Origin: Streptomyces pacificus
GTDB taxonomy: Bacteria; Actinomycetota; Actinomycetes; Streptomycetales; Streptomycetaceae
NCBI RefSeq assembly: GCF_011766325.1
Contig: NZ_BLLG01000006.1
Location: forward strand, 248,001-312,000
Length of the DNA stretch: 64,000 bases
Reading direction: 5' to 3'
Numbering within the stretch: position 1 is the stretch's first letter; every line of letters begins with the position of its first letter. Positions 1 through 8,638 of the stretch are shown in pieces. The translations under genes and the position numbers were made by a program. The notes beneath the pieces were generated by a model. It ran no database searches. It was not told where the DNA came from and saw only the letters and a list, made by a program, of their open reading frames with translations.

Positions 1-1264
1 GGCCGTTCGTCAGATAGGGGACCGGGATGTAGTGGTCGGGGAAACCGGGGTCGGCCGTGCACTTCTGGACGGCGACCCGCATGACGTCCGCGAGCACCCG
101 GGAGTTGTGCAGGTGCCGGGAGGGGTCCATCCGCTGGTACTGCATCCGGCTGTCCGTCTCGTACAGTTCGCCGAGATCGAGCCGGATGGTCTCCAGGCAG
201 TAGGGGCAGAGCACCTCGCCCTGTGCCGGCGGCCCGGCACCGGCCGCTTCGGTGGGCGGCGCCTGCCGCTTGAGCAGCAGGGCGTGCTCGAACGCCGCCG
301 CGTGGCCCGGTGGTTCCTCCGAGGGCACCCCGAGCTGCGCCCGACGAGCCTCACCGGGGGCGAGCAGTTCGAGCAGCCGGGCGGGGGACGGGCGGTCCGA
401 TGCCCGGGGTGTGAACGCGCCGCGCAGGGTCTCGGCGAGCATCCGGTGCTCGCCGAGGTCGGCAGGGGCGCCGTCGGTACGACCAGGCCGGCCGGTCACG
501 AGCTGGTAGAGCACCTGCGCGGCGCTCCAGACGGCGTCCCGCGGGTCCACCGTCCCCTCGCCGAGCCGCTGTTCGGGGGAGCAGTACGGCGCACGGCCCC
601 AGCGGCCGCGCGCCCGGCCGACCCGGTCCACCGCCTCCAGCCCCCACAGCTGCACCGCCGTGCCATCCCACAGCACGGTCGCGGGGGAGATCCCCCGGGG
701 GACCAGGCCCTGCCCCTCCAGCAGGCAGATGGCCAGCATCAGGTCGCGGGCGATCACCCGCTGGTCGGTCGCGGAGATCACATGGGTGCGCGCCGCCGGC
801 CGGCCGCGCGGCGCCTCGTACAGCACATAGGGCTCGGCCGTGTCGAGTTCATGGCCGATGATCGCCGGGAAGTGCTGTGCGTACGGGGTGCCGTCGAACA
901 CCCGGTGCAGGTGCAGCGCCGTGCCGACCTCCGTGTCCAGCAGGGCGCGCGCGGCGGGGACGACGGCCTCCGGGGCCGACAGCCGGACCTGTACGCAGCG
1001 GTGGCCCCCGCCTCCCGCCTTTCTCCGTTCCTGGAGGTCCTGGAGGTCCTGGAGGTCCTCCCGTTTCTCTGACCGCTCTGACCGCTCCGGCCGCTCGAGA
1101 ACGCCGTTGCGGATTCGATGCGGCAGCAGCGGGTCGCGGCGGTTCTCGGGCCCGAAGACGGCCGCGGCGGTACGGCGTCTACCGGACGGATCGGTGAACG
1201 CGAGGGTGGTCCGCCGGGTGTGGTGCGGCTGATCTGCCGGATCGGGGCGCGAGGTGCTGGTCAC
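1..1264 (-). CDS. Kinase-fold protein lacking catalytic residues (pseudokinase), C-terminus beyond window
   Basis: The first 421 codons of a minus-strand gene that leaves the window. The frame starts with GTG and is open throughout. The first ~85 residues are charged and disordered, with a short DLQ repeat encoded by a tandem 9-bp unit near 1033-1062. Residues ~90-310 resemble the fold of a Ser/Thr protein kinase: a helical C-lobe with an SPEQ motif in place of APE and a conserved 'D..W' following helix. The catalytic loop, normally HRDxKPxN, reads PRGISPAT, and DFG is replaced by WGL, so Mg-ATP phosphotransfer is not expected. A later CPYC motif could bind metal. It lies 176 bp downstream of the 859-residue membrane protein and is probably the last gene seen of the same operon. 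A scaffold or sensor role is inference. The start is uncertain because the ribosome site is weak. Confidence 0.72.
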   Translation of the reverse strand, partial: MTSTSRPDPADQPHHTRRTTLAFTDPSGRRRTAAAVFGPENRRDPLLPHRIRNGVLERPERSERSEKREDLQDLQDLQERRKAGGGGHRCVQVRLSAPEAVVPAARALLDTEVGTALHLHRVFDGTPYAQHFPAIIGHELDTAEPYVLYEAPRGRPAARTHVISATDQRVIARDLMLAICLLEGQGLVPRGISPATVLWDGTAVQLWGLEAVDRVGRARGRWGRAPYCSPEQRLGEGTVDPRDAVWSAAQVLYQLVTGRPGRTDGAPADLGEHRMLAETLRGAFTPRASDRPSPARLLELLAPGEARRAQLGVPSEEPPGHAAAFEHALLLKRQAPPTEAAGAGPPAQGEVLCPYCLETIRLDLGELYETDSRMQYQRMDPSRHLHNSRVLADVMRVAVQKCTADPGFPDHYIPVPYLTNG

Positions 1265-1439
1265 CAGCCGTCGCCGTCCTCTCGTACATCGGGCGGCACA
1301 GGGCCGGACACGGGCGGGTGCCTGTCCGGGCGCCGGCGGCACCGGACAGGCGGGTTGCAGGAGGCCGTGAGGCCGCGGGCGCCGGACGCCGGCGGGCCCG
1401 GCAGCGCCGCGGGCACGCGGCCGGGGGGCCGGGGGCGGG

Positions 1440-4019
1440 TCACCATGCGTCGGCGTCCTCCCACGCGTGGCTGTCCGGGTCCTCGCCGTCGGTGTGCCGG
1501 GGACGGACGGTGTCCACGACACCCATGCGCAGCGGAGTGAGCCGGATCAGCCCCGCATACCGTCCGGTCGACGTCCACAGCGGGTCCTCGACCTGACCGG
1601 AGCCGTTCGTGCGCCACTGGGTCTCCACCTCGCCCCGCACCGCGTCCGGGGCGAACCGCAGCCAGATCGCGGCGGACGGGTCGCGGCTGAGCAGGGCGCC
1701 CTGCTCGGGGGAGGAGAGCTGCACGACGGCGCCCCGGGCGGCGTCGGCGCCGACCAGGCCGGCCACCCGGTGCGGGTCGGTCCCCAGCAGGCTCGCCGAA
1801 CCGGCCCGTGACCGGTGGGGCGCGGCGAACGGAGGCGCGGCGAGCACCCCGTTGCGCCGGAGGTGGGCCCGGGCGGCGGAAAGCAGGTCGCGCACCCGTT
1901 CCTCGGTGCGGAGGGCATGGGCCAGGGCACCGGCCTGGCCGCGCTCCACCGCGCCCCAGTACGAGTCCATCGCGACCAGCACGGCGTCGGTCAGGTCGCC
2001 TGCGAGGGTGGCGACGAGGTCGGGGCCGCCCTCGCCGGTCTCCCGGTGCAGCCAGCGCGGAACACGCGCCGGCCCCTGGTCCCAGGGCTCGGCACGGGCC
2101 GCAGGCCGCGGCACGGACGGCCCCTCGGCCGCTCCGCCGGAGGCCTCGTCCGCGGCGAACGCGAGTGCCCACGCGTCGTCAGCCCCGTCAGCGTCATCGG
2201 CATAGCCCATGTCGCCGGCCTCCAGGGCGGACGCGCTCGTCAGCCAGTCGTCGTCGGCCCACGGCTCCGAGACGGCGCGGTCCCCGCGCTTCGGCTCGGG
2301 CAGCGCCTCGGCCTCGGCCGCCGCCGCTGTGGCCCGCAGCATGCCCGCGACCGACCGCGCGGCATCCGCGCAGTAGAGCCGTTCCTCGGCCGCCCAGTGC
2401 TCCCGCACCAGCCGCGCCAGCAGACCGTCGAGCCCGTCGAGGGCCTCGCGCAGCTCGGCGGCTCCCTGCCCGCCGACCCAGGCCCCGGCGGCCGCGCGCC
2501 ACAGCCGCCGCACACACTCCACGGTGACGCCGGCCGCGACCAGCAGGCCCGCGAGCCCCACCCAGGGCGGGGCGCCGACCGCGAAGGCCACCGCGACGCC
2601 TGCGGCCGCCCCGCACACCGCGGCGACGGCCGGCCCGCGCAGGGCGCGGCCGGCACTGCGAGGCGCCGACCCGTCCCGCAGCCGGGACGCGCCGCAGAGT
2701 GCCGCGACCGCGAAGAGGACCGGGACCAGCAGCGCCAGGGCAGCGGCGAACCCCTGCCAGACGCCGCCGAGCAGGCCGGCCAGAGCAGCCGCGGCCGTCG
2801 CCCCGGCGGCCCGCGGCGGCACCGGGTCGGCCGGGCGGGCGGCGACCCGGCCGGGCGCCCGCCCTGCCGGGTGGACGGCGAGGCGGGGCAGGAGCGTGCT
2901 GCCCGGCACCGGCTCCACCTGCCCGGCCAGCGCGGTGAAGCGCTGTGCCACGGCCCGCAGGGCGAGGCCCCGGTCCAGCAGCCCGACGGCGTACTCCCGC
3001 AGTCCTTCACCGATCCGGTCGCCCACACCGGCGGCCGCGGGAACGTGGAGCCCCAGCGCGGCGAGCCGGCTCGCGGACTCCGCCGCCGAGGGGACGGCAT
3101 CCGAACCGCCGTCGCTCCGCAGGGCCGCGGCGACCAGCTCGCGGTAGGCGTCGACCGCCCGGTGCGCCTCGTCCAGATGGTCCTCCATGGCGGCCCGCCG
3201 GGTACGGCCGAGCAGCCCGGGCAGGGACCGGAGCGCGGCCGCGTCCTGCTCGGCCTGCTCCAGGGCCCGGGCGGTGTCGTGGTACGCCCGGTCCGCCGGC
3301 CCGCCCGGAATGCGGTGGTGGACCTCGCGCCCGCCGCGCCCGGCGACCAGTCCCCGCAGCGGGTCCGGGAGTTCGGCACCGGAGAGCACGGCCCCCGGAG
3401 CCGGCGCCGCGGGTTCGCGGTCCACGCCCGCGAACCGGGTGAGCGCGTCCCGCCAGGCCCGTTCCCGCACGTCCGGCGGGAGGTCCTGCTCCAGCAGCCG
3501 GACGCCGAGCGCGGCGACGGCGTCGGGCAGCGCCCTGGCGTCCTGAAGGACGCGCAGGAACACGTCCGGCACCGACAGTACGTCCACCAGGACCGCGAGC
3601 GCGTCCGGGTCGTCGGCCGGGAGCTGCTCAAGGGCCGTGCGCGCCGACCGCAGATCCCCCGCCCACAGCACGGCGACGCCGGAGGCCCTCAGCACGGACG
3701 GGCGGATCAGCCGCCGGTCGGGCTGGAACGCCTCGTCCTCGCCTGCGTAGGAACCGGGCGCGCTGCCGACAAGCAGCACGAGCATCCTGACCTCGCCGGG
3801 CGCGCGGTAGGCGGTGAGCAACTCGTACTGGCGGCGGTGGTCGGTCAGTCCGGCCGGGGTGTCGACGACCAGGAACAGCGGGTGGTCGGGTTCCGGCAGG
3901 CCGGCGCGGCCGAGCTGGCGGGCGACCTTGCCGCGCAGGGCCGGTGCGGAGTCGAGTTCGGCCGCCCCGGCGCGCAGATCGAGGTGGACGACGGCGCCGA
4001 AGTCCTCGGGGGGGATCAC
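1440..4019 (-). CDS. Large membrane protein of unknown family in the tubulin/vWA operon (859 aa)
   Basis: I do not recognise the family. The N-terminal ~130 residues alternate strands and helices like a Rossmann-type alpha/beta domain, but no Walker A motif is present. A mostly helical stretch follows to residue ~390. Residues ~405-505 hold two hydrophobic blocks, probably four membrane helices. The C-terminal third is acidic and then ends in a compact domain (last ~120 residues). The GTG start overlaps the stop of the tubulin-like gene (GTGA), so the two are translationally coupled and probably made in fixed ratio. The membrane segments suggest it places the tubulin-like partner at the membrane; this is inference. 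Makarova and Koonin described FtsZ-like FtsZl-1 operons containing a GTPase; this protein lacks a visible P-loop, so it is not obviously that component. Confidence 0.8.
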   Translation of the reverse strand: MIPPEDFGAVVHLDLRAGAAELDSAPALRGKVARQLGRAGLPEPDHPLFLVVDTPAGLTDHRRQYELLTAYRAPGEVRMLVLLVGSAPGSYAGEDEAFQPDRRLIRPSVLRASGVAVLWAGDLRSARTALEQLPADDPDALAVLVDVLSVPDVFLRVLQDARALPDAVAALGVRLLEQDLPPDVRERAWRDALTRFAGVDREPAAPAPGAVLSGAELPDPLRGLVAGRGGREVHHRIPGGPADRAYHDTARALEQAEQDAAALRSLPGLLGRTRRAAMEDHLDEAHRAVDAYRELVAAALRSDGGSDAVPSAAESASRLAALGLHVPAAAGVGDRIGEGLREYAVGLLDRGLALRAVAQRFTALAGQVEPVPGSTLLPRLAVHPAGRAPGRVAARPADPVPPRAAGATAAAALAGLLGGVWQGFAAALALLVPVLFAVAALCGASRLRDGSAPRSAGRALRGPAVAAVCGAAAGVAVAFAVGAPPWVGLAGLLVAAGVTVECVRRLWRAAAGAWVGGQGAAELREALDGLDGLLARLVREHWAAEERLYCADAARSVAGMLRATAAAAEAEALPEPKRGDRAVSEPWADDDWLTSASALEAGDMGYADDADGADDAWALAFAADEASGGAAEGPSVPRPAARAEPWDQGPARVPRWLHRETGEGGPDLVATLAGDLTDAVLVAMDSYWGAVERGQAGALAHALRTEERVRDLLSAARAHLRRNGVLAAPPFAAPHRSRAGSASLLGTDPHRVAGLVGADAARGAVVQLSSPEQGALLSRDPSAAIWLRFAPDAVRGEVETQWRTNGSGQVEDPLWTSTGRYAGLIRLTPLRMGVVDTVRPRHTDGEDPDSHAWEDADAW

Positions 4020-7000
4020 TCCGCATCACCGTCCCAGGGGGCACGGCGGCCGTGGGAGGGACTGCGGAGGCCGTCCCGGTCCGCGTCGCCGTGGCGCTCG
4101 GGCCACTCGGCGTCGCCATGGCGCTCGGGCCGCTCGGGCCGCTCGGCGTCGCCATGGCGCTCGGGCCGCTCGGCGTCGTGCGAACCGGTCCAGGAGCTCC
4201 AGGAGTCGCCGTCCGGGTGTCCGGCCGCGACGCGGGGGGCCTCACCACGTCGCCCGTCGTCCCGGGGGGCGCCGCGGGTGCCGAACTCGTCGTCCGGGAC
4301 GCCGAGGCCGGGGACGTCCTGACCCCACGGCCCGCCGCGGCGGCCGGCGTCACCATGGCGCCCCGTGTCACCGTGGCGGTCGGTGCCACCATGCCGGTCC
4401 GCCGTGCGGCCGATCCGGTCGTCCGCTCCCTGGGCGTCCTCCCCGTCGCCCGGGGCAGGGCGTCGGCGCGGGTCGTGCTCCGCACCGGAGGATGCGAGGG
4501 GCCGGGCGTCGTCCTCGGGCCGGGCACCCCACCCGCCGTCGACCTCGGGCCGGGTATCCAACGCCCCGTCGTCCTCGGGCCTGGCACCCCACCCGCCGCC
4601 GCCGTCGTCGTCGTCATCCGCCCGCGCGGTGGCGTGACCGGTACGGAAGCCGTGGGTGTGGTCCTCCTCCCGCTCCCGGCCTCCGGTGCCCCGGGGGCCG
4701 GGTGCATGGCGGTCGCCGGAGCCCCCGCGGTACCCGGCTCCGTGGGACTCCCCGTCATCTGCGGAGCGGTCCTCGGCCAGGTGGCGGTCCCCGCCCCCGG
4801 AGCGGTACCCGGACGCCGTGCGGAGGCCGTCCCGGACGCCCGGGGTGTCCTCGGCGCCGGGCCGGGTTCCCCACGCCCCGTCGCCATCCTCCCGGGCGCC
4901 CCGGGACCCGCCGTCGCGAGCGGCCGGTTCCGCCCCCCGGCGCGGCACGCCGCCCACGCCGCGCATGCCGCGGGCGCCGCCCCGGTCGTGTCCGCCGTAT
5001 CCGGGGGCGTACCCGGCGTCGTCGTATCCGGGGGCGTACCCGTTGGCGTCCCCGCCGCCGCCCCGGGTGCCGCGGGCGGCGGCGGACTCGTACACCTCGT
5101 TGCGGCCGGACGCGGCACCCGCGGGGGTGCGCGACGCGGTGCCGAAGTCGTCGTCCTCCGGTCGGCGCCGTCCCGGCACCTCCCGGCCGTTGGTCCGGCG
5201 GGCCGCGGGGGTGCCGCCGCGCACGTGCTCCAGCAGGGTGCGCAGGGTCGGCTGCAGTGCCCGCTGGTCGCCGAACTCGACGTCGAGCGCGGCCGGGAGC
5301 GTCTCCTGCCAGAACTCCCAGAGCGGGCGCACCCATCCCTCGACGCGTTCGCCGCCGGCCTCCCGCCGTTCGGCGAGGAGTTCGAGCTGGCGGGGCGCGA
5401 TCCCCTCCACCAGTTCGACGAAGAGCGGATGCGGCTCGCTGCCGTTGCGGGCCAGGCCACCGGGCTGGGCGCCCATCAGTCCACGGCAGTAGTCCTCCAC
5501 CGTGCGCTCGTCGTCCAGCACCGTCCAGCGCTCGTAGCTGCGCAGCAGCTCCGCCCAGCTCGACACGCCGCCGGGGTAGTCCCCGAGGCTCAGCCGCACC
5601 CCGGGCACCTGGGCGCCCCGCTCCGGGAAGAGCCGCAGCCGGACCCGTCCGGGGGACGCCGTCGCGCCGTCCAGTACATCGACCTGCCCGTTCCACATAC
5701 AGCACAGCAGCCGGTGCAGGATGACGCGCCGTTCCTCCTCGCAGCTGACCATCCAGCTGTCCCGGTATCCGAGGCGCTGGCGCCAGCGCAGCACGTCGTG
5801 GGCCTGCTCGGAGTCCTTGGCCCTGGCCCACTGCCGCAGCACCTTCCGGGCCTCGGGCACCTGGGTGAGGCTCATCTCGCTCCGGAACAGCACCACGGTC
5901 ACGGAGTCGCTCTCCACCCCCTGGTACTGCACCGAGTTCCTGGCGTCCGACGGGAGCTGGAGGGTCTTGCCGAGGTACTCCTGCACCTCCTCGACCGCCT
6001 GCACCCGCGGGTAGGTGACCAGCACCCGCAGCGGTCCGGTGCCCTCCGGGGTGAAGCCCACCGGCAGCAGCCCGGTCAGCTTCCGCCCGAACAGTTCCAG
6101 CGCCTCCTTGCTGACCTGCTCGGCGGCGTCGCCGTCACCCGCCGCCGCGGCGAGCAGGGTGCCCATCGCCGGCAGCAGCGGCCGTTCCTCCAGGTGCTCG
6201 CCGCTCTCCGCGAAGAGCCGGGTGATCCGCCCTTCCAGCTGAGCCTTGACGGAGGCGACCGCGCCGTCGGGGTTCCGGCGGCTGAGGGTGTGGACGGCGC
6301 GCCAGGCGTCGCCGTCGATCATCCGGAGCAGCAGGGCGTCCTCCGCCTCCGTCTCACGCAGCCCCTCCCGGCGGACGAGCCGGGTGACCACGTCCTCGTA
6401 GAAGTGGTTGAGGGTGCGCTGCGGCGGCAGCAGGTACGAGATGCCGGTGCGGTCCTCGTAGAGTTCGAGGCCCTTCTGCGCGGAGACCTTGCGCTCCCGC
6501 TCGGCGTGCTTGACGAAGCCGTTGACCAGCCGGCCGAGGTCCGCCCCCGCGGCGTCCGCCTGCGACTGCCAGCGCTGCTGCTGCTCGCGCCACGCCTCGT
6601 GCCAGACCGCGTGGCACCGCCAGCGGTACCAGGTGTCCTGCTCGTGCAGGGCGGCACGCACATCGTCGTCGCCCCAGCGGGCGGGGGACATCCCGGCCAG
6701 CCGGCCCTTGATCCGCGGGACCTTGGGCGGCTGGTCGGTCACGCCCGGCGGCCGCTGGGGGGCGCGGGCGCGGGCGCCCAGCATCCCGAGGAACCCGGCG
6801 CGGGCGATGGCCTCGTCGCTGTCCGGCACGCCCTTGACGAGGCGTTCGGCGGCGAACGGGTCGACGCTCTGGAGGAGTTTGTCGACCGCGGGCCGCGGGG
6901 CGAAGCGATCGGCCATGGCGGTGGTCTCGCGGATGGCGATGGTCTGCAGGTCGGAGAGCAGCCGCTGCATGTCGCCGAGGCGCTCGCCGAGTGCCGCCTC

Positions 7001-8356
7001 GATCGCCCGGCCGCCGCGCGGCAGCGGATCGGGGTCGGGCACGTCGAGCTGTCTGCGCTCCCACAGCCCCTCGAGGCCGGCGTCGGCGAACAGCCGCCGG
7101 ACGAGCGGCACCGCGTCGTCGCGGAGCGCCGCGCGCGGCCGTTCCAGCAGGTCGGTGACGGCCCGGCGCAGCAGCCGGCCGGCCACCAGGTCGGCGAGCT
7201 GGTCCATGGGCGCGGTCATGGACGCCACCAGACTGGTGGAGACACCCTGCCTGCCGATGCCGGTGGGGGAGACCGCGCTGCGGTGCACCCCGCGGTTGAT
7301 GAAGCTGGCGGCGAAGGTCTGGTGGTCGTCGTCGGCGGCCATGGTCCTGCCGCGCGAGCGGCCGTCGCCGAGCTCGGTGCCGATCAGCGACATCACCAGC
7401 GAGACGATGGAGCGCCGCAGGTCGTCCTGGCGGATGCCCGCGGTGGGGCTGAAGAGGAACGCGGTCGGCAGGATGCCGGTGCGCAGCCGGATGGGCATGG
7501 TGCCGGGATAGCGGATGCCGATGCCGCCGTCGTGCTCCAGGTCGCCGATCTCGGCGCCCTCGGTGGGCGCGTTCTGCATGTCGACCAGGCGGAACAGGTC
7601 GACCAGCGCGCGGGCCGCGTTGAGATCCGCCTCCCGTCCGCCGCCCGACGAGGAGGAGAAGGAGGACGGCATGACGACGAGCGGGTAGATCTTCACGCCG
7701 TTGAACCGGCGCATCTGGAAGGCGTGGTTGATCAGGTGCAGATAGTCGAGGAAGATCCCCGCGCCGGTGCCGCCGGCCACGGAGAAGGCGACGAAGACCT
7801 CGCAGCCGCTGACCTTCCCGCCGCCGAACTCGCTGAGTGCGCCCGCCGACCGGGCAATCGCGTCGATGGCCTGGAGGAGTGGCTCGAGCACGGGGGCGAG
7901 GCTGTGCCGGAGCGTGGCGAAGAGCGCGGCCCGCCCCACGGTGGGGAGCTGGCCCGCGCCGTTGTGCAGGGGGGTGACCTTGGGCTCGCCGATGCGCGGC
8001 GGCAGCCAGTCGGCGACCTCCTCCCGCAGGCTCGCCCGGAGCATCTTGGTGACCTCGGGCGAACTGTCGAAGTTCGGCAGCAGGTTGTGGGTGGCGCGCG
8101 AGGTGTGGGCGTAGGCGGCGCGCAGCGAGGGGTCGACGTTGAACTGCGGCAGCCGCTGGAGGTCGGACTCGCTGTAGTCGGCGTAGACGAACTGCAGGCA
8201 CTCGGGCAGCTGGTAGGGGGCGTGGCCGCTCAGATGGCTGAGCGCGGTGCCGTCGGGGCCGCACAGTTCGGCACGGAGTCTGCGTTCGAGTTCGGCCCCG
8301 ACCAGTCCGCCGGTCCCGCCCAGGCCGACGAAGAGCATCGGCTGGAAGATCTTCAT
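4016..8356 (-). CDS. Tubulin/FtsZ-superfamily-like protein with long disordered tail (1446 aa)
   Basis: The N-terminus MKIFQPMLFVGLGGTGG carries a Rossmann-type GxGGTG loop (residues ~10-16), and an AGGTGAG motif near residue 195 corresponds to the tubulin/FtsZ signature loop GGGTGSG. This matches the Tubulin-like family (Pfam Tubulin_2) rather than a division FtsZ, which is about 400 residues. A GTP-binding domain of ~450 residues is followed by a long helical region, then from residue ~1080 an Arg/Gly/Asp-rich low-complexity tail ending in HGDAERPER repeats. I chose the ATG at 8356 because GGGAGG lies 6 bases upstream and the GxGGTG loop follows at once. Its stop overlaps the next GTG. Known relatives sit beside vWA proteins and are thought to act in membrane remodelling. 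GTP binding and polymerisation here are inference. Confidence 0.85.
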   Translation of the reverse strand: MKIFQPMLFVGLGGTGGLVGAELERRLRAELCGPDGTALSHLSGHAPYQLPECLQFVYADYSESDLQRLPQFNVDPSLRAAYAHTSRATHNLLPNFDSSPEVTKMLRASLREEVADWLPPRIGEPKVTPLHNGAGQLPTVGRAALFATLRHSLAPVLEPLLQAIDAIARSAGALSEFGGGKVSGCEVFVAFSVAGGTGAGIFLDYLHLINHAFQMRRFNGVKIYPLVVMPSSFSSSSGGGREADLNAARALVDLFRLVDMQNAPTEGAEIGDLEHDGGIGIRYPGTMPIRLRTGILPTAFLFSPTAGIRQDDLRRSIVSLVMSLIGTELGDGRSRGRTMAADDDHQTFAASFINRGVHRSAVSPTGIGRQGVSTSLVASMTAPMDQLADLVAGRLLRRAVTDLLERPRAALRDDAVPLVRRLFADAGLEGLWERRQLDVPDPDPLPRGGRAIEAALGERLGDMQRLLSDLQTIAIRETTAMADRFAPRPAVDKLLQSVDPFAAERLVKGVPDSDEAIARAGFLGMLGARARAPQRPPGVTDQPPKVPRIKGRLAGMSPARWGDDDVRAALHEQDTWYRWRCHAVWHEAWREQQQRWQSQADAAGADLGRLVNGFVKHAERERKVSAQKGLELYEDRTGISYLLPPQRTLNHFYEDVVTRLVRREGLRETEAEDALLLRMIDGDAWRAVHTLSRRNPDGAVASVKAQLEGRITRLFAESGEHLEERPLLPAMGTLLAAAAGDGDAAEQVSKEALELFGRKLTGLLPVGFTPEGTGPLRVLVTYPRVQAVEEVQEYLGKTLQLPSDARNSVQYQGVESDSVTVVLFRSEMSLTQVPEARKVLRQWARAKDSEQAHDVLRWRQRLGYRDSWMVSCEEERRVILHRLLCCMWNGQVDVLDGATASPGRVRLRLFPERGAQVPGVRLSLGDYPGGVSSWAELLRSYERWTVLDDERTVEDYCRGLMGAQPGGLARNGSEPHPLFVELVEGIAPRQLELLAERREAGGERVEGWVRPLWEFWQETLPAALDVEFGDQRALQPTLRTLLEHVRGGTPAARRTNGREVPGRRRPEDDDFGTASRTPAGAASGRNEVYESAAARGTRGGGGDANGYAPGYDDAGYAPGYGGHDRGGARGMRGVGGVPRRGAEPAARDGGSRGAREDGDGAWGTRPGAEDTPGVRDGLRTASGYRSGGGDRHLAEDRSADDGESHGAGYRGGSGDRHAPGPRGTGGREREEDHTHGFRTGHATARADDDDDGGGGWGARPEDDGALDTRPEVDGGWGARPEDDARPLASSGAEHDPRRRPAPGDGEDAQGADDRIGRTADRHGGTDRHGDTGRHGDAGRRGGPWGQDVPGLGVPDDEFGTRGAPRDDGRRGEAPRVAAGHPDGDSWSSWTGSHDAERPERHGDAERPERPERHGDAEWPERHGDADRDGLRSPSHGRRAPWDGDAE
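4086..4175. repeat. In-frame tandem repeat in the 3' end of the tubulin-like gene
   Basis: About three to four imperfect copies of a ~27-bp unit built from GCGTCGCCATGG and CGCTCGGGCC. On the coding strand it encodes repeated HGDAERPER-type peptides at the protein tail. Copy number is likely to vary between strains. Confidence 0.75.
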
Positions 8357-8638
8357 TGGTTTCCTCCCCGCTGACGGCCGCCTCGACGGCCGGGTGGTTC
8401 CGTGGTGGTTCGGTGGGTCGGTGGTTCGGTGGTTCTGCCGCACCGGGTCCGCGCCACCGGGTCCGCGGTGGCGCGGTGTGCTGGTGTGCCGGGCCGGTCC
8501 CGGTGCCTCTGCCGGTGCCGGTCCGCGGCGTTCCGGTGCCGGTGCCGGTGCCAGTCCCGGTGCCGGTCCGCGGCGTTCCGGTGCCGTTGCCGGTGCCGGT
8601 GTGGCCGTGACCCGCCGTGCGGCGCGGTCACGGCCGTC
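8357..8638. repeat. Repeat-rich gap between the vWA and tubulin-like genes
   Basis: This 282-bp gap is the largest inside the operon. Next to the tubulin start it has reiterated GGTTCGGTGG-type units (about 8395-8435). From about 8490 to 8605 it has reiterated GGTGCC units, including a duplicated block CGGTGCCGGTCCGCGGCG. No convincing gene is seen in it. It could be a slipped-strand expansion or an mRNA structure that changes expression of the downstream genes. Confidence 0.7.

Noticed and set aside
32..1072. 346-residue plus-strand open frame at the window start
   Set aside because: It is antisense to the pseudokinase gene; the minus-strand product has kinase-fold motifs while the plus frame is Gly/Arg/Val-rich shadow sequence.
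3944..8374. 1476-residue plus-strand frame opposite the tubulin-like gene
   Set aside because: High-GC antisense frame. The minus strand carries the ribosome site, GxGGTG loops and conserved overlaps.
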